Positions 12,024-22,471 of a DNA stretch of 64,000 nucleotides are shown piece by piece. Position numbers and translations under genes: made by a program. The notes below the pieces were generated by a model. That model saw nothing but the letters and a program-made list of their open reading frames with translations, had not been told where the DNA came from and searched no databases. Each line of letters begins with the position of its first letter. Positions within the stretch are counted from its first letter, which is position 1. This DNA is from Tetraselmis striata (lineage: Eukaryota; Chlorophyta; Chlorodendrophyceae; Chlorodendrales; Chlorodendraceae), in NCBI GenBank assembly GCA_006384855.1, contig VCJN01000543.1, forward strand, positions 62,001 through 126,000, written 5' to 3'.

Positions 12024-13668
12024 CACACCCACAAGCGCGTGGACCAAGTCTTCAATAAATTCCCGCGGCGGCTTGGGGCCCACTCCGCCAAGACCCGCCC
12101 AAAGATCTTGATTCCGGGAGCTGACACAGTCGTTCACTCCAGTGTGCAACTTTGAGATTCTCGAAGGTGTCATCGACTAGAAGGAGTTTCTCGGTGGCGC
12201 GATCCCGGAAAAGGGTCAGATGCTCACATGCCTACCAGTTCGTCTCGGTGAGGAAGTCCGAGAAGCCCATCGACCATGCCGTCCATGCGGAAAATATCTT
12301 CATGTCTTGGCACCGATGTCCACGGCCCATAGCGTTTCCTGAAGTTCATGCACGAGGGCAAGCCGTGCTACTTGCTTGGCCGCCCCATGTTCCACTCGCA
12401 CAAAGATGGGAAGGGAAAAACAGTTCCTCTCAGCGAGGCTGAGGAGCGGTAGTTTGACGACATGGAGAACCAAATTCTTTTTTTGGCGGCGAAGTTTGAC
12501 TTCTGTGCTGACGACATTGAGGAGTAATGGGTTCACTCCCTGCGGGATCTGCTGCGCGAGAAGAAGTGGGAGGAGTCGCGTCCGATCGACAAATTATGGC
12601 ATGAAGACGCTTGAGAGATGCATGATTGGCTCCGAAACCGCCCTCCGTGCACGGCACGAGGAGCGACGGCTGATACGGGCACTGCCACGCAACCCCAAGC
12701 CGGCCCCGCTGCGCACAATAACGCCCATAACGCGGTGGAGCTGCACCACAACGCCGAGGCCGCCATGAAACATATGATTATTGAGGTCATGAACGGTCTC
12801 AAGCGGTTGGAGTGGAACCCCGCGACCACCATCGAACATGGGGAAACCAACGATGCCTCCATCAAGCAGCTTTTCGACGCCGGCCAAGGCAACTTGGTAA
12901 CTACTGACATGTCCGAACACCACGAGAACATCGCCGAGGCCGAGCGCAGCGACCTTCTCGGCGATTGGGAGGCTACACGATCCGTGGGTAAGACCCGAAA
13001 GCACAAAGGCATGAAGGACCCCGACAAAAGCAAGAGGCGGCTGCAACTGGTGTTGTACGAGCCATGGGTCACTGACCGTAGTGGCAACCCCGAGATCCCT
13101 CTATGGTTTATTGCGGTGGATCTATCTCGCGCGCATCGAAGGCCGGCCAGTGCATGGCACGAGCTGGGAGGTTGCGCATACAATGCCTTGGCGCCTAGTG
13201 GCGGCCTTGCCCATGCGTACGTACGATCGGTTCTACACACCTTGGCGGCGTCGCGTCGTCGACGATCTTCATGGGCACCGGCGTCCCCGCGGTGTCGCTG
13301 CTCGGCAAGACTACTTTCGTCGGTACCGAGAAGGCGTCAAAGCAATTGGGGGCCTAGAACGACCTTTTGATCGTCATGCAGTTCCACGGCCAGGAGCGGG
13401 ACGACGGAGTGTACCTCCCTCAAGCAAGACAACCTGGATCATGTGAGGCTCCGCCTAGAGTATATTGAGCTCAAGACCTCCCTTACGGCCTAACAACGAC
13501 CCCGGGAAGACTGAGGCGGCGCGCAAGATGCGCTTGGTGCAAGCGTATCTCTCCAAGGGCCGCAAGCGAGCTTGCGAGCTTGCAGAGATGGAAATCGACC
13601 CGAACGCGCAAATGGCTAGACTTCACTGCGCGGACATTATTTCCGATCTCGACTACCACCACCACTAG
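12024..13668 (+). pseudogene. DUF7869 element B(i): second half and C-terminal region
   Basis: Resumes with HTHKRVDQVFNKF, equal to HTHERVDQIFNRI of B(iii), so it continues the domain cut at 6091. Then follow GKPCYLLGRPMFHSH (12.35 kb), in-frame stops TAG, TAA and TGA between 12.44 and 12.62 kb, and LLGDWEATRSVGK..LVLYEPW (12.96-13.06 kb), matching LGDWESRFVIGLVK..VAVYEPF of B(iii). The C-terminal frame at 13465-13668 (EAARKMRLVQAYLSKGRK to DLDYHHH) has no counterpart in B(ii) or B(iii) but recurs at 33.8 kb. Clearly non-functional as it stands. Confidence 0.62.
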
Positions 13669-13957
13669 ATAGCACCTAGGTATGTATTGTAGCTGGTAGC
13701 TACTAGCCCCCCCTTTAAGTCACACATATTTCGAATAATACCGGCGGACGCTAACTTTTGTTGCCGACGGACTCTCTGTGGCCCGCAACACATGGTTTCG
13801 GTGCATCACAATGTGTTGCATGTCCGAGTGCAAATCCAACACACGTATATGAGTGTCTTTTGCAACCCAACGAGATCGTCGCCAACCATTGGCCACCTCC
13901 GTTCCACAATTACCACATCGCAGGTTGGACCGACCTATAAAGTAAATCGACTTAATG
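13463..13957 (+). repeat. About 0.5 kb repeat unit (copy 1): C-terminal frame plus 3' flank of B(i)
   Basis: Begins with a frame reading YIELKT, continues through AARKMRLVQAYLSKGRKR to the stop after DLDYHHH, then about 290 nt of non-coding sequence including ACCGGCGGACGC and GACCTATAAAG. Copy 2 is at 33812-34313, same strand, without the rest of B(i). Similarity ends abruptly at both limits in both copies. Confidence 0.8.
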
Positions 13958-14256
13958 TTGAAATTCAGGATACCGACGACCAACGTGCAACGCCATTCAA
14001 GCGGCTCAAGTACCGCTTGAGCAAGACTGAGTGGGACTTAGTGGGGAGCTTGTGATGCAAGAAGTCGTTAGCGGCAGGATCGATCCGCGAGAGCCAATCG
14101 CCCTATTGCAGCACGGTGGTGTGCCCATCGAGGAAGGACGACGACGGCAACATGACAAAGATTCGGGTGTGCTTGGACGCCCGCCCGTTGAACAATGTCA
14201 CTGAGTTATGGGCGTATCGTATGCCCAAGACAAACGAGTGACTCATCAACAAGGAA
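13958..14256 (+). pseudogene. Ty3 RT, N-terminal part
   Basis: A frame reads ATPFKRLKYRLSKTEWDLV, shifts, and continues as GSIRESQSPYCSTVVCPSRK, KIRVCLDARPLNNVTE, YRMPKTNE-stop-LINKE. These are the standard Ty3 RT N-terminal blocks (YRLS..E, IR.S.SPY, R.CLD.R.LN..T, P.P..DELL). The sequence stops at 14256, six residues after the DELL-like motif, where B(ii) starts. The next RT residues are found at 16.4 kb. Confidence 0.75.
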
Positions 14257-16392
14257 CAGTAATTTAACCTATTTTGCACCGTGTAGTTCATTTTGCACCG
14301 TGGGGTTTGATTATACCCTTGTTCCCGGGTCTACTATCAGTACTTAAGACTCACGGGTGGTGTAGCTTGGGTTTGTATATCTAGGGTGCAAGGCGTCATT
14401 CATCAGCGTGCACACCAGCCGCGATGCATATCCAATGCTGGTTGTGGAGCATTTTGTACAATATGGGACAAAGTGGGGGCCAGTCAATATTATTATTATT
14501 ATTCAATCCATTGCGTAGCCACAAGACGTTGCTAATGGTTTACTCGTTGAGCATCCCTAACTCAAGCAAGTCCTTCTTCGTGGCTTCGTTAAACTTGACG
14601 ACTCCGCCGGGTTTGCGTTGCGCAGGGGTGGTTGACATGACATGGACGCAGTTGTTTCGTGGCTGGCTGAGTTGCCACCCAGTTTTCGCGTATTTCTTCA
14701 CGACTTGGACGCTTTTACCGTACCACTTCTTTCTGACCATGGTGCCGTCCTCGTTGAACACCTCGCGACTTCCCGACGCGTCGTGAATGGCCTTCGCGTA
14801 CGACAGAGGGACGGCTTCAACAAGCTTCCAAGGAAGCGCTAGGCACTTCTCCTAGCTTGTGTCAACTGGCTTCTTCCCTCCTTTTGTCTGCGCGTACAAC
14901 CATAGGGGCATGAGAGGTTTGCCCTTTGCATCCGCATGGAAAGGCTCGTATACAGCCACGGTCAACGAGTCTCCGGTAGTCTCGCGCGACTTCACAAGCC
15001 CGATGACGAATCTCGACTCCCAATCACCAAGAGCTTCAGGACACTCGTCCTCCTCATGCACCTAATGATATGGCCAAGACCACGAGCTATGTCAGTCCCG
15101 AGCGAGACGCCATACCATTTGTGTCCCAGCTGGGGCAAAATATCAAGCAAGGCAGATGCACCAAATTGTTTTGTCCCGTAAGGACAAAAATGACAAACAT
15201 CGGAGACGTCGATGACAACGAGGTTCGTGCCCTTTGCGTCGCTGGGCGATGTGTTGTCGTGAAGCCTCTCCTTGGCGCCGGTGTGAACTCCCCGGAAGGC
15301 GCTGTCATCTTGAAGCACTTGAGCTCGAACCTCGGCTTCAACGCGAGCGGCTTCGGCATTGTTGAGGTCGGCGTTGGTAGCCATCGTGCGACGTGCCTCA
15401 GCGGGCGCGGTCTGCCCGTGCTCGCGCAAGAAGTCGTCAACTTCCTCTTTCCGTTGCGGCCAGAACCCGGAGAAAGCTGCCGAAGGAGCAGTTTGCTTCT
15501 TATCCAAGTCGCCAAGCAGGATTCTTCCTGCTCTCGCGCTCGAATGGGGAGAAGTGCTACTGAACCGTCAGGTCCGTGATGTACGACCTGGCCTTCTTGA
15601 AGTCATCCAAGTACCTCAGGACCTTAAGCGCGTTGGGCTTCTTTTTGTCGCAAAGAGCGTACAAAAGGGGCCGGCCCGCACGAATCTATGGCGTCCCAGT
15701 TGGTGCGCTCTTCAAGATCTGCACGGGCTCGGAAAGCGGTGTGTTGGACCACAAGGCGGTGCGCAACGAGCCGCCACACGCGGCGGCGTCATCACTCGTG
15801 AACTCGAATTTGTGCGGCTTACTGATGTCCTGGATGCGGTCTTGAGAATGGGGCCTTAACCACTCAGAGAAGTCGAGGGAGAATGCGAGCTCTGCAATCT
15901 CCGGAGTGGGCGAGAATGCCTTCGCCACCAAGTCAAGAATGGCCTCGACTGTGTAGGCGGAGCTGCGAGATAGCGCAAGACTGATGCGGCTGAAGATCTG
16001 GTCAACCCATTCATGAGTGTGCCCGACAGGCAAAAAGACCAAATGAACGACGTCGCACATGCCAATAGACACAAGCCAATTGCAGAGGGCCGCCACGTTC
16101 CTATTCTTGTTCTCCCTGACGGTGTTGTCCATCTGGATTCTGATGTACGGAATCTTTATACCACGGAGTTGAATTTCCTGCATCGCAGACCAGAGTTCAT
16201 CAGTCCACGGCCACTACACAACTAGGGCGAATCAGTCGGGAGGACAACAAGCTAACCTTCACGATCGTGATCCATATAAGAGTGCAAGTCGTGGACGAAT
16301 CATGGGGGATGGTGTTGGTGCAGTAGTGGATGTCGTACGGGCGGTAGCCGTCGTACTTCACACATGTGAGGTGGTACTTGAGGAGCATGTCG
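14257..16392 (-). mobile_element. DUF7869-type element B(ii), 5'-truncated, inside Ty3 RT
   Basis: Close relative of B(iii), colinear over its 3' 2.1 kb. Its 3' terminus begins CAGTAATTTAACC at 14257, equal to CAGTTATTTAACC at 53290 in B(iii). Similarity to B(iii) ends at 16392 (equivalent to about 55440), so the first exons and the other terminus are absent. The Ty3 RT frame is interrupted at 14256 and resumes within about 23 nt of the right junction, so little host sequence was lost. Confidence 0.78.
14540..16392 (-). pseudogene. DUF7869 protein gene of B(ii)
   Basis: Reads from about 16390 (KYHLTCVKYDGYRP) through EIQLRGIKIPYIRI and the DUF7869 motif MDNTVRENKNRNVAALCNWL (16.15 kb) to VFLPVGHTHEWVDQIF, then a long Glu/Arg-rich tail and LGDWESRFVIGLVKSRE, ending LLELGMLNE at 14540. 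Exon borders match B(iii): an EIQ-starting exon near 16180, a donor after VIDVSD near 15210 and the next exon at HEEDECPE near 15060. Several frameshifts (about 15.5 and 14.84 kb) and the missing 5' exons make it a pseudogene. Confidence 0.72.
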
Positions 16393-16910
16393 CATGCGCG
16401 CGGATGTACAACGGGTTTGACGCCGAGTCGGCGTTTCATCGGCTACCCATCGCGGAGGAGGACCGTCACAAGATTGCCTTTTGGGGCAGCGATTGGCAAT
16501 ACGACTGGTGCCGGATGGTTATGGGCTTCAAGAACGCTAGCCAAGCATAGTAGCGTGTCATGGACGAGGCCCTCGGCGATCTGCCGTTCGTGGCAGTTTA
16601 CGTTGATGACATCTGTGCCTTATCTTCAGGGGCAACCGAGCTGAGCGAGGCTGAGGTGTTTCAACAACTCCTTCAACATTTGGAGACGGTGCTTTGGAGG
16701 CTCGCGAAGGCGGGCATCACATTGGCGCCCGGCAGGGGGAGCATGGCCGTGAGGCAGATTGTCTTCTTAGACCATTGGGAGTATGGCGAAGGCGTATTCC
16801 CGCAGCGCTCCATGGTGAAGGTTGTGGTGAAGATGCCACCGCCGACTGACGTGGCGGGTCTTCGACGCTCTCTCGGCATGGTGGGCTACTACGGCAAGTT
16901 CGTCCGAGCA
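16393..16910 (+). pseudogene. Ty3 RT, catalytic core
   Basis: Continues the RT interrupted at 14256: MYNGFDAESAFHRLPIAEED, then WCRMVMGFKNASQA, two adjacent TAG stops (about 16548-16553), and RVMDEALGDLPFVAVYVDDI with the catalytic YVDD at 16599-16610. The thumb/connection region follows: WRLAKAGITLAPG, MVGYYGKFV. A frameshift near 16905 precedes the RNase H. Motif order and spacing are those of Ty3. Confidence 0.82.
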
Positions 16911-17460
16911 ATATGTTGTCAAGCGCAAGCCGCTGACCAAGCTCACCGGCAAAGTGCCGTGGGAGTGGAGACCCGAACAACAACAAGCCTTCGAGCCGCT
17001 CAAGGCTGACCTGGTTTCAGTCCTCGTGCCGAGAAATCCAGATTGGAGCCGGCCTTTCATCATCCACACCGAGTTCAGCGGCGCGGAATGATGGATTGGG
17101 CGCGGTGCTGGCGCATGAGGACGACGAGGGACGGGATGAGCACGTGGTGGACTTTACGAGCCGCACATGCCAGCTACGCCAGCTAGAGCCGAACTACGCC
17201 AGCTACGAGGGTGAGTATCTTGCCATGTAAGTTGTATGGCATGGACAAGTTCAGATACCACTTGTTTGGTAGGCAGTTTTTGGTGGTCACAGATCATCGG
17301 CCTTTGGAATGGCTGATGAATACCGCTCAGCTTCGTGGAAAGTTGGCGCGGGGGAGATGCGGCTCAGCGAGTACGACTTCGCGGTACGCTATCGGAAGGG
17401 CGTTAACAACGTCAACGCACATTGTCTGAGTCGGGGGCCCGTGGAGAGCAACCCAACGGA
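16910..17460 (+). pseudogene. Ty3 RNase H
   Basis: Fragments in three frames: KRKPLTKLTGKVPWEW, WSRPFIIHTEFSGAE, LGAVLAHEDDEGRDEHVV, YASYEGEYLAM and FLVVTDHRPLEWLMN, ending YDFAVRYRKGVNNVNAHCLS. The first catalytic Asp expected in the HTDxS block is Glu here (HTEFS); the Glu of EYLA and the Asp of VTDHRPL remain. A Pro-poor linker (about 17.46-17.74 kb) leads to the integrase. Confidence 0.75.
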
Positions 17461-17761
17461 GCTAGATGGGCGCGGTGAGTTTTCACCGGAGCGTACCGTG
17501 CGACATGCGGCAGCCTGTAGCGGCGCGGGGGCTGAGAGCAGCCGGCAGCCGGAGCTGTCAGCGTGGGCGCGACGCCGCGATATGGACACCGCACATGAGG
17601 GCGCAGCCAACGGCGACTTGGTGGCGGTTACCGGCGAGCTGTCGGCGGGGCCGCGGAGAGGTGATCCATGGATGGACGTGGAGGCGATGGCGGAGCTGCA
17701 GGCGGGCAATGTCAACATGCCGCAGCCTTACGCGTGATGCTACACGTCAAGAGACTACATC

Positions 17762-18827
17762 TTGCGGTATCTAGACAAGGACGGCACGCGCGGCGAGGTG
17801 CCGCCACCGAGTGAGTGGGATCCCGTGAATATGGATGTGCACGTCAAGATGGGCCATTTGGGGCGGGAGGAGTGTGATCGCCGCTTCATATTTCTGGCCG
17901 AGGATGGTGGAGGATGTCGCTCATGTCAAGGAGGCATGCCCGGACTGCGATCGGCTACAACATCGGCCCGTCGGCACCGACGGCTGCCCGAAGGCAGCCT
18001 CACCGCTGCGCATGCAGTTGCTGCCGCACTACGGCATGTTCTACCGGTGGCACGTATGCTTTTCGGAGCCCTTTGAGGCCACCCGCAATCGGAACGTCTG
18101 GGTGTTGGTGATGCTTGAAGCCGCGAGCAAATGGGTGGAGTTGGTGCCGTTTGTATCAAGGAGGCAGCCAACACAAGGCATGCCTTCGAGGAGAGAGTGT
18201 TGGTGCGCTTGATGGCGCCCGGAGAGGTGTGTACCGACGGCGGTACTGAGTTCGGCACCAGTTTCAAGACCTTCTCGTGGAGCATAACATCGATCATCCA
18301 AAGCCGCTGCCATACCATCCGCAGCCCAATGGCGGGTTGGCGGAGGAGATTATGAAGACAGTCAAGAAGGCACTGATACACCGATGCGCTATGTTGTTCA
18401 ACCCGGCAAACGTGTCGTGTGGGACACTTTCCTGCCTTCAATCAGCTAGGCTACCGGTGCATCAAGCAAGCCAACGCCAGATACGACCCTTACGAGTTGG
18501 TGTACGCAAGGCCCTGGTGTTGCCGGCGCATGCGAGAGCGCTCTTCGAGGAGCGCACCGTTGACCTCAACAGCCTTGAGGGCATGTGGGAGTTGCGCTAT
18601 CGCAGACGGCGCGCGGGCTAGTGGCACCCGGAGTGCAACGTCTCAGCCCTGGCGACTTCGTTTATGTGCAACAACGGCAGCAAGACACGCGTGATCCGCG
18701 AGTGCGACATGTTGTCTACAATGCGCACGAGATCAACGACAACGGCGTGGTGGTTATCCAAGGCGAGGACGGCGACAAAACGCGAGTGCGAGTTGAGCAC
18801 ATGGCGCCGTACTGTATACGTGGTTGA
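17762..18827 (+). pseudogene. Ty3 integrase
   Basis: Zinc-binding HHCC module: HVKMGH (two His) and, after a frameshift, HVKEACPDCDR (two Cys). Catalytic core: WHVCFSEPFE, where the first acidic residue of the usual WHVDF motif is Cys; VCTDGGTEF with the second Asp; GLAEEIMKTVKKAL with the Glu. The C-terminal module LSPGDFVYVQ..VVVIQGEDGDKTRVRVEHMAPY resembles the SH3-like tail of Ty3 integrases. At least three frame changes. The first-Asp loss alone predicts inactivity. Confidence 0.78.
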
Positions 18828-18840
18828 GAGCTATTCTGAC

Positions 18841-19694
18841 TTTGGAAAGTCTTGCCTATGGCTCAGCATAGACAAGACCAACCCTGCTCCTATTCAACTA
18901 CTCAGGCATCTGGGTGTATGGTCCATTCAGCGGATGGTACGACCTTCTCCTCCGTTCGGGAAAATTTATGGACCAGATGTGCAACCGAAAAACGATAAGC
19001 TTCTGCATATGGCTACATGGGCGGAGTGTCAGTGCGTAAATTGGCAAGCGTTATTGGACAAGCCATCTCTATGAGGTTGGCACTTGGTTTTTTGGCTGAG
19101 TTTTGCTGGTATTATTATAGCATGGTATTATAGCATGGTATTTAGTTGCTACTGAGCAAAATGGTGTGCAGTTCTGACATGCGTGGGTGTCTCTTACCCC
19201 TGTAAGTAATTCTGAACTTTAGTTCTGGAAGGATATTTTGTCATAATTACATGTGTGGGCCGCATTTGGCCTCGACATCATGTGGTGTCTCTTAATCTAG
19301 AAACTGATCCCGGTATTCTTGGTCGGGGTGGTCTTTTCATGAAAGGCGTGTCTGATTACCATCAGTTGATCGCCCATATGTTCATTACTCTTAGGTATTC
19401 TGCTTTCAGTGAACTTGCTAGTGTTACTAGATGTAAACTTTCTGATATTAAAATTTTTGCTGGTGCACTAGCCGTGTTGCAGACCGATAACCAAAACCTA
19501 CTATGAATAGTGAGTAGAGGCAGCAAATCCCAACCCCGTGGGATAATTCTGGTGTTATTCAGATGACACGATCGCGTCGAGATTGCCATGATAGCTGACT
19601 AAAGAAACCTTGCTCTTGAAATAGCTCACTGTGAGCATTGGCTCCGGCTATGGATTTGCATGGTGCCGCTTCCTCAAGTGGTGTGCCTAACTAG
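18841..19694. other. No recognisable gene
   Basis: AT-richer than its surroundings. Contains an 83-codon open frame at 19255-19506 without recognised motifs and a short tandem ATTATAGCATGGT (about 19110-19140). Could be Ty3 3' flank or the 5' region of the next element. Confidence 0.45.
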
Positions 19695-19715
19695 CCCCCC
19701 CCCCCCCCCCCCCCC
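19695..19715 (+). repeat. 21-nt poly-C run
   Basis: C run preceded by GTGCCTAACTAG, upstream of the recombinase remnant. Confidence 0.95.
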
Positions 19716-19734
19716 GACCCCCTCCCGGGCTCTA

Positions 19735-20660
19735 ATAAGCCGGTAGTATTTTCTCTACATGCTGCGGTGTACTCTGCGGAGTCTTACTCAGTTGTATAAA
19801 TCGCATCGGCTGCTGTCGCCTACTATCAACGAATCTACCTTTACCATCACCTGCCCACTCTATCACCATGGGCTGCTATGGTCCGTGACGCTACTAAGCG
19901 CTCCGTCGGCACTAAAGTGTTAAACCGCCAAGAACCTATTCCTTTGGCGTGTTGTCCTGCCTTTTGTGTTCGCGGATGCTTTGGGAGAGGTTGCGTATTG
20001 CCATTTGCTAGTAGTAGTTCTCCGTGTCCTCTTTTTGGCGCTATGTGCCGATTCGACAACGCTAATGTCTTGAGACACACCGAGGTTATCTTCGCCCCGG
20101 GGGATAAACTTGTGATGATAACGTTCGCGAAACGTAAGGCGGATCAGCACCGCCAAGGGACATGCGTGACTATTTCCGCGATTCTTGGCCTAGTCTATCT
20201 TGTTAGCCTGCTACACCGAGTTATTATGGACGTTCCTAAGCCTACTATTAGGCTGGCCCGTGATCATCCTACTTTCCAGGGCTTCATCGGCTAGTTTGTT
20301 TGGTTCTCACAAAGGATAAAACGGTTCCAATGGCAAAGTCATTACTTTGCGCAGTATACTCGGCTTTCGCTCACAGTGGATGGGCTCTATCATGGGCGTC
20401 AACGCTAAGAAGTTCCTTCGTACTTACGGCTCAGACTATTGCCGTCGTGAGAGCGATATTGCCGCGGCTAATGCCGGCATCGCCTGCGAAGACGAGAGCC
20501 AAGATATGGGCTCCGGTAGTGCGTCATGTCAAGATATTTTCACGAAGAGTAGCAGGGAAAGACTGTTGTCTGTGTCCCGCGCAATATCATGCCCACTGCG
20601 GATGAGCGCGATGACGACCCCGAGACTACGCCGGCCACATCGGTGCCCTGCGTGGCTTCC
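19735..20660 (+). pseudogene. Tyrosine recombinase remnant (Crypton/DIRS type)
   Basis: N-terminal helical part: VAYYQRIYLYHHLP..W..MVRDATKR (19.82-19.9 kb). Catalytic domain: FDNANVLRHTEVIF, ITFAKRKADQHRQGT, HPTFQGFIG (20.04-20.29 kb). After a frameshift, KKFLRTYGSDYCRRESDI with AAANAGIACED, then CQDIFTKSSRERLLSVSRAI (20.41-20.59 kb). This is the order seen in tyrosine recombinases of algal mobile elements (R..E block, H-x-x-R block, Y-x-K..LLSVSRAI block). The nucleophilic Tyr position appears to be Phe (IFTK). One frameshift near 20295. Confidence 0.6.
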
Positions 20661-20884
20661 GGCCCGTACTCTTAGCCGGGCGAGGATACGGTTTCTCAGG
20701 TGGACGGCGACGCGGAGAACATTTTCATATGGTCGCTCCATGAGGCGAATGACGATGATGAATCTTATTGCTCGTCATTCAGTGTGTGAAGACTCGAGTG
20801 TTGGGTGACGACTCAGATGTTGGGATCTGGCTTTTTGACCTTTCACTAGCTCCGCCGATTTAGCCCTACACTCGATTGCACACG

Positions 20885-20970
20885 GTAATTGCGTAAGTGG
20901 CCTGAGGCTACATAAAAGTGTTTGTCTCAGTTTGCCACCTTGTATTGGCGGCGGGCACGGCTCGGAAAAC
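20885..20970 (+). repeat. Dispersed repeat, copy 1 (GCTACA..GTTTGTCTCAGTTT)
   Basis: About 75 nt reading TGAGGCTACAtaaaagTGTTTGTCTCAG, TTTGCC and GCGGGCACGG, ending GGAAAACT. A close copy occurs at 28212-28290 on the same strand. It follows the recombinase remnant and may be the terminus of that element. Confidence 0.7.
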
Positions 20971-21319
20971 TGAAAACTACCTCTATGACAGTCCCAACTG
21001 TGTCACCTCCCTTGGCAGTCCCACGTACCCATCAAACTGCGCCAGCATGGGCTGTTAAAACCGCCGTCGATTCGGATAGCCAAGGGGGCTAGGTTTTGGG
21101 CGGTGGGCGCTGGGTGCGCAGGGCAGCAGCGCCGGGGCGCTGCGCGGAATTGATGGGCAGCGTAACTTTGATCGATTACACTTATCAGCTACACGGGAAT
21201 TTTGCTAGTAGTACAGGGTCATTGTGTTATATGTGCACCACACATACTGCCCCACATCCTGTGAGGACATGCCAAACCGGGATAAGTGATGGTCTTTCAC
21301 TATCGTCTATATGTCCGGA

Positions 21320-21830
21320 TCAGCATAAAAGCAGCTGCACAATTTCTCCTCGATATGCTTCAGCGCGACAAGGAAGGCGTGATGCCCCTTGCGAGTGTTT
21401 GGCCGAACGGGCGCCTTGCTCTGCCATACACAAGTGCTGAGGGGGGGGGGGGGGGGGGGGGGCTATCACAACGCGCTCAACTACGTGCAGTCGGCACACA
21501 GCGAGGGCGAGGTCCTGCACCGAAGTGTTGGTGTGGGTCACCTCCAGGAAGTACTGCACTTCCCCAACATTCACGTGGTTGTCATGCTGCTCCACCTCGG
21601 CACGCTTGTCTCGCAGTATGGCATGCTTGCCGTAGTTACTCATCGGTGGGCACCCACTGCTCGTCCCATGTCTTGTGCTTGAACACCACATACAGCCATA
21701 CATGCCTCCGGGTATCGGGCTTCTCATGCACAACCTGCATATGTGTGTGTATACCCGAACTCGTCAGCATGGCTACACTATGTAGGCAGATTAGACTTAT
21801 GCGTGGGGGGTGGGTGCCTTTATCCACAAG
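21320..21830 (-). pseudogene. TNP2-like transposase, C-terminal block
   Basis: Frames give HTHMQVVHEKPDTRRHVWLY, and then HVNVGEVQYFLEVTHTNT..LALAVCRLHVVERV. On the coding strand the frame then enters GTGATAG followed by a 22-C run and TCAG, which looks like a short C-filled intron, after which ALVYGRARRPFGQTLARG resumes. The EYFL..LRLAVCRL-type block is seen near the C-terminus of related algal transposases. Low-moderate confidence. Confidence 0.45.
21441..21462 (+). repeat. 22-nt poly-G run
   Basis: G run; on the transposase coding strand it is poly-C beginning 7 nt after a GT and ending directly at TCAG. Confidence 0.95.
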
Positions 21831-22048
21831 TTGTGCTTCCGTCTTGTGTCCATGTGTACGATAAATAGGTAGACATGAATGGTATTTCTTCCCCTATATT
21901 ATCTTGCAATGGTTATACATTTTGTACCTGTTGAGTAGTGCAGCAACCTCATTAATCACAATCAACCATCATAATAAATCAATTTCGACCGCAGATACGA
22001 GTGGAATCGACTCATGTCCGTCGATTTCACAAACCGTATTTCCTTTGC

Positions 22049-22266
22049 TAGCGCGGCCGGGGCCGCGGGGCGCCAACGCGTCACGACCGGGGCAGCGGGG
22101 CGCCAACGCGCCGCCGCCGGTGCAGCGGGGCGGCAACGCGCCGCGGCCGGGGCAGCGGGGCGCCAACGCGCCGCGGTCGGGGCAGCGGGGCGCCAACGTG
22201 CCGCAGCCAGGGCGGCAGGGCGCCAACGCGCCACGGCCGGGGCAGCGGGGCGCCAGCGTGCATCAG
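22049..22266 (+). repeat. GC-rich minisatellite, 30-bp period, about 7 copies
   Basis: Units start GGGGCAGCGGGGCGCC and end AACGCGCCGCGGCC, with a few substitutions per copy. The period is a multiple of three and free of stops, giving a 10-residue repeat (GAAGRQRAAA) in one frame; I treat the open frame as a by-product. It lies inside the TNP2-like transposon. Confidence 0.9.
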
Positions 22267-22423
22267 GGTAGCAACGGGCCGCATGGTATATGCAGGGTAT
22301 AGGCGGTTCACATGGTAGTACGAAGCTGCGTATATACTCGTAACATGTTGCGTTAAGATTCTGACCTATGACATGAGTTACGATTCCGTCTAAATGGGGG
22401 GGTAGAGGGGGCATGGGGCTGGC

Positions 22424-22471
22424 GGGGGGGGGGGGGGGGGGGGCGCGGGGGGGGGGGGGGGGGGGGGGGGG
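22424..22471 (+). repeat. Double poly-G run (20 + 25 nt, split by CGC)
   Basis: G 22424-22443, CGC, then G 22447-22471. Longest G tract of the window. Confidence 0.95.

Larger units (their letters stand above)
3690..13957 (+). mobile_element. DUF7869-type transposable element B(i), split by element A(1)
   Basis: Divergent relative of the elements at 14.3-16.4 and 53.3-57.6 kb, read on plus. Blocks occur in the family order: N-terminal CKEAW..IHKV..LRLRKIR (about 4.6 kb); the SVFKCIW..PANKRFTKC segment, equivalent to SFDTFRRTW..KVKRFNHC of B(iii) (5.45-5.56 kb); the KYHLTCVKYDGY-like segment (5.8 kb); and the first half of DUF7869, ending FLPIG at 6091. The second half resumes at 12024 as HTHKRVDQVFNKF. 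Between them lies A(1). The 3' end is set at 13957, where similarity to the unit at 33.8-34.3 kb stops and Ty3 RT sequence begins. The 5' limit is uncertain. Confidence 0.62.
13958..18840 (+). mobile_element. Ty3-type LTR retrotransposon remnant, split by element B(ii)
   Basis: Internal part of a Ty3 element: RT N-terminus (13958-14256), interruption by B(ii) (14257-16392), RT core (16393-16910), RNase H (16910-17460), integrase (17762-18827). Order RT-RH-INT is typical of Ty3. Gag and protease would lie upstream, where B(i) now ends, and are not seen. I could not identify LTRs. Many frameshifts and stops; dead. Confidence 0.78.

Noticed and set aside
12533..13240. 235-codon minus-strand frame
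   Set aside because: Shadow of the plus-strand DUF7869 pseudogene, whose blocks align with B(iii).
22014..22271. GAAGRQRAAA-repeat protein
   Set aside because: Translation of the 30-bp minisatellite; five frames are open.
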